A stretch of DNA of 37,489 nucleotides, from the NCBI RefSeq assembly GCF_001484195.1, contig NZ_LLYW01000030.1, positions 1 to 37,489 of the forward strand, given 5' to 3'. Both the position numbers and the translations under genes were made by a program. Origin of the DNA: Thermococcus celericrescens (GTDB lineage: Archaea; Methanobacteriota_B; Thermococci; Thermococcales; Thermococcaceae). This document shows positions 17,429 through 25,301 of the stretch, one piece after another (positions within the stretch are counted from its first letter, which is position 1; every line of letters starts with the position of its first letter). The notes under the pieces are model-generated. The model was given only the letters and a program-made list of their open reading frames with translations, was not told the DNA's origin and searched no databases.

Positions 17429-18460
17429 TCAGCTCACCCTCGGATCGAGCAGTCCCTTGGTCAGCTCAAGTAGCAGGGAGAAGAGGAACGTTATGGTGGC
17501 TATCGACAGCGTTACGACGAAGAAGAGGCGGTAGTCGAAGCGCACCACCACGCCTATGGCCGGGACTATGGTCCTGACGAAGCTGGCCCTTAGGAGGGTT
17601 CCAAGACCGCCGAGGCCGAAGAGGACGTCGATGACTATGTAATCCGTGAACATCTCCACGAACTTCTGGACCGTGAAAGAACTCAGGACGATGGAAACGT
17701 TTCTGAGGACGTGCTTCCTGTATATCAGCCCCTCGGGAAGGCCCTTGGCCCTCTCAGTGAGGACGTAGGGCTTTCCAAGCTCGTTCCTCACCTCGTGGGC
17801 CACGGTGACCACGAACTCCCAGACGTAGACGAAGACCAGCGTGGAAACCGGGAGGACGAGGTGCCAGAGGACGTCCAGGAAACCCTCAAAGCCCTCCTTT
17901 GGTGGAGTGCTCCTCAGGCCGGCTATCGGAAAAACCCCCAGCTCGACCGCGAAGACCGCTATCAGAACCGCCCCTATCCACCAGGAGGGCAGGCCGTTGA
18001 AGAAACGCGCCAGTCCCTCAACCGTCCCAAGAAACCTTCCATTTGCCAGCCTGAAGCCAAGGAAGAGACCCAGGAGGAGGGTCAAGACCATGGCCAGCCC
18101 CATGACGGCGAGGGTCACCTTTATGACGTGGGCGAAGTCGTACTTGGGGTTCTCGCGGTAGTAGTCAAAGCTCTTCCTGAGGAGGTCTATCCCCATGAGG
18201 AGAAGGTTGTCGGTTCGGACTCCCTTCGCCTTCGTGAGTATTCGGTGGTAGTACTCATCGACTGTCAGGCCCTCCCTGGTGGCGTTCCTCTCAAGTTCGG
18301 CGTAAAGAGCGGGGTTGGATTCACGGATATGGAGAACGGCTTCGTGGGTGTACTCCCAGGCTATCTTGTTGGAGCTAGCGCCGGCTACCAGAACGATCAC
18401 TAGGAGGACGCCAAGGTAAACCGCCACCAGCCGGGCGAGGGTCCTGATCGGGAGTCTCAT
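17429..18460 (-). CDS. ABC transporter permease, DppB/OppB type
   Basis: A 343-residue permease with the DppB layout: membrane segment 1 (about 12-28), an extracytoplasmic region of about 80 residues, and five further segments, with the EAA loop KPYVLTERAKGLPEGLIYRKHVL. It forms a heterodimer channel with the following DppC-type protein. The ATG at 18460 follows GGAGAGG. It lies 58 nt after the small peptide gene; the gap holds an AT-rich tract that may be a weak terminator or a promoter of its own. An ATPase must be borrowed from elsewhere in the genome. Confidence 0.9.
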   Translation of the reverse strand: MRLPIRTLARLVAVYLGVLLVIVLVAGASSNKIAWEYTHEAVLHIRESNPALYAELERNATREGLTVDEYYHRILTKAKGVRTDNLLLMGIDLLRKSFDYYRENPKYDFAHVIKVTLAVMGLAMVLTLLLGLFLGFRLANGRFLGTVEGLARFFNGLPSWWIGAVLIAVFAVELGVFPIAGLRSTPPKEGFEGFLDVLWHLVLPVSTLVFVYVWEFVVTVAHEVRNELGKPYVLTERAKGLPEGLIYRKHVLRNVSIVLSSFTVQKFVEMFTDYIVIDVLFGLGGLGTLLRASFVRTIVPAIGVVVRFDYRLFFVVTLSIATITFLFSLLLELTKGLLDPRVS

Positions 18461-18486
18461 TGCTTACCTCTCCTATGCCAAAAGTT

Positions 18487-18510
18487 CAAAGATAAAAAAT
18501 TATTAAAGGA
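18487..18510 (-). promoter_or_regulatory. AT-rich tract between peptide gene and permeases
   Basis: On the transcribed (minus) strand this gap reads TTTAATAATTTTTTATC, with six T at 18499-18494. It lies 9-32 nt after the peptide stop and 27-50 nt before the permease start. Such oligo-T runs stop archaeal RNA polymerase, and the same tract has the position of a TATA box for the permease gene. Either use would set the peptide/transporter ratio. It cannot be decided from sequence. Confidence 0.4.
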
Positions 18511-18518
18511 ATAGCCCA

Positions 18519-18665
18519 TCAGATTGGCTCGGGTCTGTAGCATATGTCCTCCGGCCACCAGCACTCCCAGTCCTCCGGGAACGGGCAGCCGCCCTGGTCG
18601 AGAGCTCCACAGGGCCCGATCCAGATCTTGGTCTTGTCTCCGGGGTTCACGACCTCGAACTCCAT
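18519..18665 (-). CDS. Putative ranthipeptide precursor with four CX3(D/E) motifs
   Basis: A 48-residue peptide, too short for most gene finders. Leader: MEFEVVNPGDKTKIWIGP; core: from Cys19 to the end, rich in Trp and Pro. The four cysteines (19, 27, 35, 42) are each followed three residues later by an acid: Asp23, Glu31, Glu39, Glu46. No other cysteines occur. This CX3D/E repeat is the substrate pattern of PapB-type radical SAM enzymes, which join Cys sulfur to the beta or gamma carbon of the acid (freyrasin). The ATG follows a strong GGAGGTAGGTGA site that lies inside the end of the radical SAM gene, with 19-nt overlap of the two genes. The leader/core split is inferred. Confidence 0.85.
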   Translation of the reverse strand: MEFEVVNPGDKTKIWIGPCGALDQGGCPFPEDWECWWPEDICYRPEPI

Positions 18666-20113
18666 ACTTCACCTACCTCCTTTTTAATTTTTGACTCATC
18701 GGCCGAAGCCTTGCTCACCCCGTGAGGGGGTGAGTAGTAATCAAGTGATTTCAACATCTTCTCGAAAATCACAGGGTGGTTTCGCTTAACCTTGACGTAA
18801 AGCCACATGGAAAGCCGTATCAGCTCTCTAATGAACTCGCAGTAATAGGGGTCAGGTTTGTGAATGTCCCCGGAATACATGTAGTTTATGTAGTAACAGC
18901 CTCCCCTACACAAGGGATAGGCCCAGCAGTGGTTGCACGGTTCCCTCGGGGGATTGCGAAGTATCTTTTGTATCACCTCTGAATCAACATTGACACCCAA
19001 TCTAACGTCCCCCACGACGAACTCGTCCATTCCCACGAACCTCTGACATGGGTAAAGCTTTCCGTCCGAGGATACACCAAAAAGTTTCCTGCCAGCGCCG
19101 CAAGGATAGACAAGGGCACGCCTTGAGGCGAGGATCGTGAAGTACTTCCTGAAGTGGGAGTACCTAAACATCTCCGTCTCCTCGATGTGCTCGAGTTCGT
19201 ACTCGGCAATGAGTTTCAGTTGTTCCTTCAGTGGTGAGACTATCTCGCGGAAACTATCTGAGCCGATAGATGCGGGCTCAATGTGAACACTCCTAACGCC
19301 GTTTTCCACAAAAAATCTAAAAATTTCAAAATACCTGTCAATCTGCTCCGGAAGTATCGTTGCCCTCACAGTCACAGGAACACCACTGGTAAGCAGGAGC
19401 CGGAGGTTTTTCATTACAACGTCAAACGTTGGATCCCCAGTTTTCGTGGGCCTGTTGTGATTCTGTATCTCCCTGGGTCCGTCCATGCTGAGAACGACGT
19501 TAAAGCGGAATCTTTTGAAGAAATCCACAACAGAAGGCGTTATCAGGTAACCGTTTGTGGTGATGCTGAAATTAACGGTCTTCCCCAGGGAGGCTGCCCT
19601 CCGCGAAAGAGTCTCGGCAATATATCTGAGCATGTGGAAGTTCAGGAGAGGCTCACCCCCGAAGAAACCAACTGACAGTTTGGAAGACCCCCTGGAAAGC
19701 AAAAACTCAATTATGTCATCTGCATCATTTTCATCACGTATCATAAACGGCAGAATCCCGTGCTGCTGCTCATAACAATACACGCATTTAAAGTTACACG
19801 CACTCGTCAGGTAGAGGGCAACGGAAGTTGGAACAACCTCGGACGATTTAGAGTCCACGCTCAAGTAAGGAGGAACCGCGCTTAAGGCCTTCAGGCCTTC
19901 TATCACCCGGTTCACATCTTGAGGGCTGATTTCAGGGTATTTTTTTAAGAACTCACTAACGCCCTCTTCGACTCCGCGCTTTCTGATGGAATCAAGCAGT
20001 TCATAGCTCTCAGCATCCAGCCGAATAAGGTGGAGCGTCTTTGGCGAGAACAGAATGTACTCATCGAGTACCTTGTCAAGATATAATGAACTAACAAATC
20101 CATCGCCACCCAT
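18647..20113 (-). CDS. Radical SAM/SPASM peptide maturase (thioether-forming, inferred)
   Basis: A 488-residue enzyme. Residues 1-95 resemble a PqqD-like peptide-recognition (RRE) domain. The radical SAM core has CX3CX2C (CNFKCVYC, Cys106/110/113) and GGEPLLN. The C-terminal SPASM domain has the complete seven-cysteine set (338, 356, 393, 396, 402, 406, 425; visible as CNHCWAYPLCRGGC), which holds two auxiliary Fe-S clusters. Such enzymes install thioether or C-C links in ribosomal peptides. The ATG at 20113 is preferred over 20119 because GGTGA lies 7 nt before it. TATA CTTATAAG is at about 20149-20156. The substrate is taken to be the overlapping 48-residue peptide. Confidence 0.93.
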   Translation of the reverse strand: MGGDGFVSSLYLDKVLDEYILFSPKTLHLIRLDAESYELLDSIRKRGVEEGVSEFLKKYPEISPQDVNRVIEGLKALSAVPPYLSVDSKSSEVVPTSVALYLTSACNFKCVYCYEQQHGILPFMIRDENDADDIIEFLLSRGSSKLSVGFFGGEPLLNFHMLRYIAETLSRRAASLGKTVNFSITTNGYLITPSVVDFFKRFRFNVVLSMDGPREIQNHNRPTKTGDPTFDVVMKNLRLLLTSGVPVTVRATILPEQIDRYFEIFRFFVENGVRSVHIEPASIGSDSFREIVSPLKEQLKLIAEYELEHIEETEMFRYSHFRKYFTILASRRALVYPCGAGRKLFGVSSDGKLYPCQRFVGMDEFVVGDVRLGVNVDSEVIQKILRNPPREPCNHCWAYPLCRGGCYYINYMYSGDIHKPDPYYCEFIRELIRLSMWLYVKVKRNHPVIFEKMLKSLDYYSPPHGVSKASADESKIKKEVGEVWSSRS

Positions 20114-20147
20114 ATACATTCACCGCGTATGGTTCTGTAACATCACA

Positions 20148-20158
20148 AACTTATAAGA
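20148..20158 (-). promoter_or_regulatory. TATA box of the radical SAM/peptide operon
   Basis: On the minus strand TTCTTATAAGT lies 35-45 nt before the radical SAM start at 20113, which fits transcription starting near 20127. No competing TATA box is seen between it and the gene. The divergent Trm14 promoter lies about 145 nt away. Confidence 0.6.
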
Positions 20159-20207
20159 ATTACGTTGGTTGAAATTAACAGTTCGACAAATGAACTTTTG
20201 ACGATAG

Positions 20208-21428
<1,221 letters not shown>

Positions 21429-21452
21429 CCAGGGAAAGAAAAGAAAGAGAGC

Positions 21453-21965
21453 TCAGACCTTCAGCGCCTTGACCGCGCTGAGGGTCTCCTTGAGGTCGTC
21501 GTAGCCGTAGCGGAGGTATCTCCTTCCCTCGTTTTCATACCCGTCTGCGAAGGCACTCCAGGCCCTGTTGAGGGCCCTCTCGCCCCTGCTAAAGACGCTC
21601 ATGATGGTTCCGTAGGTCATGAGGCCCTCTATCCTGAGGGGCTGCGCCTTCTCGGCGAACTCATCGAGCTCCTCGAGGATTCCGGTGAGTTCTTCAACGG
21701 CCTTCTCGCGCGGGGCGTCCATTATCCTCTCGATCCTGCCAAGGGCATCGGTGAGGAGCCTCTCAAGCTCCCTGACGCCTCCGGTTCCACTCTGGGCCGC
21801 CCTGTGGAGCTCCTCCTTCGCACCCTGGCGCCTGAGGAAGATGCCCGCCCCCATGACGACCAGGGAAGCGGCTAAGCCGCCCCACATGGGAGGGATCCTG
21901 GCGGCGGTGATGGCTCCCGCAACGAGGCCTACCGTGAGCAGGACGTTTCCAACGAGCTTCTTCAT
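21453..21965 (-). CDS. Hypothetical membrane protein downstream of OPT transporter
   Basis: 170 residues: two short membrane segments in the first 45 residues (NVLLTVGLVAGAITAARI and GLAASLVVMGAGIFL), then a helical cytoplasmic domain with heptad-like leucines. The ATG at 21965 follows GGTGAT by 4 nt. It lies 10 nt after the transporter stop, so it is probably co-transcribed and may be an accessory subunit. No family recognised. A T-rich stretch follows its stop and may end transcription. Confidence 0.7.
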   Translation of the reverse strand: MKKLVGNVLLTVGLVAGAITAARIPPMWGGLAASLVVMGAGIFLRRQGAKEELHRAAQSGTGGVRELERLLTDALGRIERIMDAPREKAVEELTGILEELDEFAEKAQPLRIEGLMTYGTIMSVFSRGERALNRAWSAFADGYENEGRRYLRYGYDDLKETLSAVKALKV

Positions 21966-21975
21966 TTCCATCACC

Positions 21976-22560
21976 TCACGGGTGGAGCACTCCCATAACG
22001 GTCAGGACCGCGAAGAGGAGCGTCATTGCCGCCTCTCCGACCATCAGTCCGGCCGCGACCGGGAGCACCTTCTCGGTTATGAACTCGTTGCCCTTCTTCC
22101 TCTTCGCCACCTCGTGGACGATACAGCCTAGGCCGTAGGGCAGGATGTAGAGCATCGGCAGGTACATCGACAGGCCGACGAGGACGCCAAGTCCCGGTAT
22201 TCCGCTCATGGAGAGGGCGAAGCCGAGGATTCCTCCCGCGATGAACTTGTCCACCGGGACGTTGCCGCCGAGGATCGCATCGACCATGGACTTGAGGGCC
22301 ATGGCCTGCGGGGCCGGGACGGTCTCGTTTCCGATGCCGTAGGCCTTCCATATGAGGCCAACGACGGTGAGGGCTATTATCGGGCCTATCCAGGCGGTGA
22401 GGAGCTCAACCTTCTGCTGCCTGGAGGGAATACCGCCAACGAGGTGGCCGGTCTTGAGGTCCTGCATCATGTCGGCGGCGCCGGAGATGGCGACACCGAC
22501 GGTGGCTCCGAGGAGTATGGTCAGCGGCACCTGCTTGCCGGTGAGGTAGAGGAGTATCAT
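21976..22560 (-). CDS. OPT-family transporter, C-terminal part (separate frame)
   Basis: 194 residues continuing the OPT (oligopeptide/YSL) fold: ILLGATVGVAISGAADMMQDLKTGHLVGGIPSRQQ is the conserved C-terminal OPT motif, followed by four or five membrane segments. It starts at an ATG overlapping the stop of the N-terminal part as ATGA. In homologues this is one polypeptide of about 580-630 residues. One additional base near 22562-22568 would join the two as one chain through SLVSVMILLYL. So this is either a frameshifted gene or a two-subunit transporter made by coupled translation. Confidence 0.8.
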   Translation of the reverse strand: MILLYLTGKQVPLTILLGATVGVAISGAADMMQDLKTGHLVGGIPSRQQKVELLTAWIGPIIALTVVGLIWKAYGIGNETVPAPQAMALKSMVDAILGGNVPVDKFIAGGILGFALSMSGIPGLGVLVGLSMYLPMLYILPYGLGCIVHEVAKRKKGNEFITEKVLPVAAGLMVGEAAMTLLFAVLTVMGVLHP

Positions 22561-23726
22561 GACGACACGAGGGAGAGGCCGGAGACAGGGCTCCAGTCGG
22601 TCATTCCGGTGGACATGGCAACGAGCAGCGAGGCGACGAATATCCAGGCGACACCGACGAGTGCCGTGAGCAGGCTCCTGCCGATACCGAGGCCGCCGAG
22701 CTGGTAGGTGGTTATCAGCAGGAGGAGGAAGGCCAAGGCTATTCCGGCGTAGAGGTACTTTATCGGGAGCTCCTCGTTCCTGCCGGTTCCGAGCTTGCTC
22801 GCGTTGGCTATGCTCTTAAGGGCGACTATAATGACGGGCATCGAGAGTATGAGGCCCGCTATCGAGCCGCCGAGGAGCATTCCGATACCGAGCGGCCTGG
22901 TCATGTTGGCGTAGACGAAGCCGCTAATCGCTCCACCGGTGACGTCGCTCGGGAGCCAGCCGAGGGTCTTAACTATGGGCGTGATGATGTAGTATGAGAG
23001 TATTCCACCGGCGAGGACTATGAGGCCGTTCCTTCCGGTGATGAGGCCCATTCCGAAGACCATCAGCGAGAGGGCCATGGCCAGGCTGACCCACTCGGGG
23101 AGGTGGAGTATGGCTCCAAGGTCAATGTACTCGGGGATTATCTCCGGAAGGCCGAGCACCGGGAACTGCTGGACTAGATAGACGGCCGCGCTGACGGCCA
23201 TGCCGAGGAAGAGCAGTCTGGCCTTCTCGATTCCGCTTCCCGGGGTCTTGAGGACGGTAGCGACGGCCGTTCCGGTCGGGAAGCGAAGCCTGTCGATCTC
23301 GATCATCTGCTTCCTCAGCGGGATTATGAAGGTGATTCCCAGTATAGCTCCGGCTGCTGTGGCGAGGAAGAAGTACGTGGTGTTTATCTCCTCGTGGAGT
23401 CCCATGATGTAGAGCGCCGGGATGGTGAAGATGACTCCCGAAACGGAGATGTTGACGGCAGAGGCTATGGTCTGGACGATGTTGTTCTCAACGACGGTTC
23501 CCTTCTTGAGGATTCCCCTGAGGACTCCCCAGCCGACGATGGCAGCTATCGCCGAACCGCCGGAGGTGAAGCCCATTATCATTCCCGCGTAGGTGAAGCT
23601 GGCGGCCATGAAGGCGCCCCAGATGACACCCAGTATTATAGCAGCGGGCGTCACTTCGCGGTAGGTCTCGTCCGAATCCTTACGCTTCCAGCTCGCGTCT
23701 CCAACCTTCCAGTTGGCATCCGCCAT
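22557..23726 (-). CDS. OPT-family oligopeptide transporter, N-terminal part
   Basis: 389 residues with about ten membrane segments. Family landmarks are TPAAIILGVIWGAFMAASFTYAGM at the start and RFPTGTAVATVLKT in the middle. OPT carriers are proton-coupled importers of oligopeptides or metal chelates. The start ATG at 23726 (MADANWKVG) follows GGGGGTTGGGAG; the longer frame to 23840 reads through the leader. The sequence ends at MSTGMTDWSPVSGLSLVSS, exactly where homologues continue into the C-terminal part. Leader of about 60 nt with a palindrome; see that entry. Confidence 0.85.
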   Translation of the reverse strand: MADANWKVGDASWKRKDSDETYREVTPAAIILGVIWGAFMAASFTYAGMIMGFTSGGSAIAAIVGWGVLRGILKKGTVVENNIVQTIASAVNISVSGVIFTIPALYIMGLHEEINTTYFFLATAAGAILGITFIIPLRKQMIEIDRLRFPTGTAVATVLKTPGSGIEKARLLFLGMAVSAAVYLVQQFPVLGLPEIIPEYIDLGAILHLPEWVSLAMALSLMVFGMGLITGRNGLIVLAGGILSYYIITPIVKTLGWLPSDVTGGAISGFVYANMTRPLGIGMLLGGSIAGLILSMPVIIVALKSIANASKLGTGRNEELPIKYLYAGIALAFLLLLITTYQLGGLGIGRSLLTALVGVAWIFVASLLVAMSTGMTDWSPVSGLSLVSS

Positions 23727-23772
23727 CTCCCAACCCCCTGCACAGTTATGAGCATTCATGTCCACGTTCTTT

Positions 23773-23788
23773 AGGAATGTGCATTCCT
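23773..23788. promoter_or_regulatory. Operator-like palindrome at the OPT transcription start
   Basis: AGGAATG-TG-CATTCCT is an inverted repeat with 7-bp arms and a 2-bp spacer. A leftward TATA box (CTTTATATTA, about 23808-23817) lies 20-30 nt upstream, so the palindrome sits at the predicted start of transcription. That is a usual place for an archaeal repressor. The binding protein is not known. Confidence 0.45.
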
Positions 23789-23840
23789 TGGAGATTGGCC
23801 CGTTTGGTAATATAAAGTTTTTCAGACCTGTAAATGCCAA

Positions 23841-24067
23841 GAACGCGGATTTAAAACCAAAAACGAGTTAAAACAGACTTTTATGCCGTTTTTAGTCTCA
23901 GCATGAATAAAAATTCATCAGGAAGATGGACAAGTGGACACCAACGCACATTACGACATTGAAGGCTCGAAGGGTGTTTAATGTGCCGTTTAATCCGCCG
24001 AACGACGGTTAGTTGAAACTTGAAAATGCTGAAGCGATTTAGGAAAAGTTCTGGGAAAAACGAAGGC
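23841..24067. other. Intergenic region without a supported gene
   Basis: AT-rich sequence between the OPT promoter and the end of the lipoprotein gene. It has several TATA-like tracts (near 23850 and 23865-23875) and one 28-codon open frame (23926-24012), but no convincing gene, RNA or repeat. Confidence 0.4.
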
Positions 24068-24406
24068 TCAGACCTTAATGGTCACGTCAATGACCGCGGT
24101 CTCTTTGCCGGGGTTCCTCACCACGACCTTCCACCTGCCCTTCGGAAGTTCAACGACCGCATTCACTTCCCTGACGGTTCCAAAATCCCTCAGCACGGTC
24201 CCGTCGGAGGAGACAACCTTCACCTCAATGGGAACGCTGGAGCTTATCTCAACCGTCAGATTCGCCGGACCCCTGAAGGGCCACTCTCTGCTCTCCCCGG
24301 CTGGAACGCTCTTTCCCCTGGTGTAGACGAAGTTGTTGTCGAGACAGCCCGCAATCAGGATTGAGAGGACAAGGACGACAACCACCAGCCAACGGACGGG
24401 CTTCAT
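24068..24406 (-). CDS. Small lipoprotein
   Basis: 112 residues: a basic start, a hydrophobic helix, and the lipobox LIAGC with Cys21, so it is expected to be lipid-anchored outside the cell. The mature part (about 90 residues) is all beta with an Ig-like pattern ending VVVRNPGKETAVIDVTIKV, a putative binding or adhesive domain. The ATG follows GGTGGTGTC. TATA-like TTTTTAA tracts lie at 24425-24445, which double as the terminator of the FAH gene. No named family. Confidence 0.8.
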   Translation of the reverse strand: MKPVRWLVVVVLVLSILIAGCLDNNFVYTRGKSVPAGESREWPFRGPANLTVEISSSVPIEVKVVSSDGTVLRDFGTVREVNAVVELPKGRWKVVVRNPGKETAVIDVTIKV

Positions 24407-24451
24407 GACACCACCGAAGACAGTTAAAGATTAAAAACTTAAAAAAGTTTC

Positions 24452-25129
24452 TCAGCAGAGTATCGAACCCTCGGCCAGAACATCGAACTCGACCCTTCCA
24501 ATTCCCTCTATCCACGCCTCAACCCTGTCCCCGTGCCTGAGCGGGCCTACTCCAGCGGGAGTTCCGGTCGCTATTATGTCCCCGGGTTCGAGGGTCATCA
24601 CCGAGCTTATGTACTCTATCAGCTCCGGGACCTTGAAGACCATCTCGCTCGTCCGTCCGAGCTGTCTGAGCTGGCCGTTCACCTTGAGACCTATCTCTAG
24701 GTCCTCGATGTTAAGCTCTCGCTTATCAACCACCCTCGGACCGACCGGGGCAAAGGTGTCGAAGCCCTTAGCCATGCTCCAGGGAAGGCCCCTCTCCCTT
24801 GCCTCGGCCTGAAGGTCGCGAGCGGTTATGTCAAGGAGTATCGTGTAGCCGAGCACGTAGTCCATGGCCTTTTCCCTCGGCACGCGCCTGGCCCTCCTTC
24901 CGATTATGACGGCAAGCTCGACTTCGTGGTCTACTCTCTTGCTCATTCTGGGCAGGATTATAGGCTCGCCGGGACCGATGAGGGCGCTTGGAGGCTTGAG
25001 GAAGAAGACTGGTCTTTCCGGAACGTCGCTCTCCATCTCCTTCGCATGCTCGGCGTAGTTTTTGGCGAGGGCAACTATCTTGCTCGGCCTCAGCTCGTAG
25101 AAGCCGTCCATATACGGAAGCCTGACCAT
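24452..25129 (-). CDS. Fumarylacetoacetate hydrolase (FAH) family protein
   Basis: A 225-residue enzyme of the FAH fold, whose members hydrolyse or decarboxylate acylpyruvates and related 2-oxo acids with a bound Mg ion. Signatures: DHEVELAVIIGR with metal-binding acids, GYTILLDITARDLQ, SMAKGFDTFAPVGP, and GDIIATGTPAGVG. The ATG at 25129 follows GGTGGTGGC; the longer frame (25144) only adds MTGGG. TATA TTTTATTAAGG lies at about 25158-25168. No neighbouring gene reveals the pathway. Candidates are acylpyruvase, 5-oxopent-3-ene-1,2,5-tricarboxylate decarboxylase or oxaloacetate tautomerase. Confidence 0.9.
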   Translation of the reverse strand: MVRLPYMDGFYELRPSKIVALAKNYAEHAKEMESDVPERPVFFLKPPSALIGPGEPIILPRMSKRVDHEVELAVIIGRRARRVPREKAMDYVLGYTILLDITARDLQAEARERGLPWSMAKGFDTFAPVGPRVVDKRELNIEDLEIGLKVNGQLRQLGRTSEMVFKVPELIEYISSVMTLEPGDIIATGTPAGVGPLRHGDRVEAWIEGIGRVEFDVLAEGSILC

Positions 25130-25197
25130 GCCACCACCGGTCAAACTAAACCGAACCCCTTAATAAAAGGAGTGCCGCAGGAAGAACCCCAAGTTCC

Positions 25198-25226
25198 TGA
25201 CCTCCTCCCCACCCCGAAGGGCGAGG
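25198..25226 (-). repeat. Solo IS605-type right end / omega-RNA hairpin
   Basis: On the minus strand an 8-bp stem (5' arm CCTCGCCC, 3' arm GGGTGGGG, two G-U pairs) closed by a TTCG loop spans 25226-25207 and is followed by AGGAGGTCA. The same hairpin-AGGAGGTCA unit follows both TnpB genes in this window (31197-31225 and 37215-37188). Here no tnpB is attached, so this is an orphan end or a decayed element. Confidence 0.55.
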
Positions 25227-25301
25227 CTTTCAAAAGAAAAATGTAAAAGTTAACATCGGGAAGTATAAAAAAGTTTTGAGGGAACGAACTAAAAATCCAG
25301 C

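Noticed and set aside
18457-18672. 71-residue frame overlapping the peptide gene
   Set aside because: Out of frame with the strong ribosome binding site; Arg/Gly-rich with no cysteine pattern. The 48-residue frame is the supported one.
23926-24012. 28-codon frame (MDKWTPTHITTLKARR...) in the OPT/lipoprotein gap
   Set aside because: Only a weak AGGAAG site and no clear promoter spacing; cannot be told from chance.
24430-24447. T-rich tract as a dedicated terminator feature
   Set aside because: It fits both terminator of the FAH gene and promoter of the lipoprotein gene; noted in the gene entries rather than called separately.
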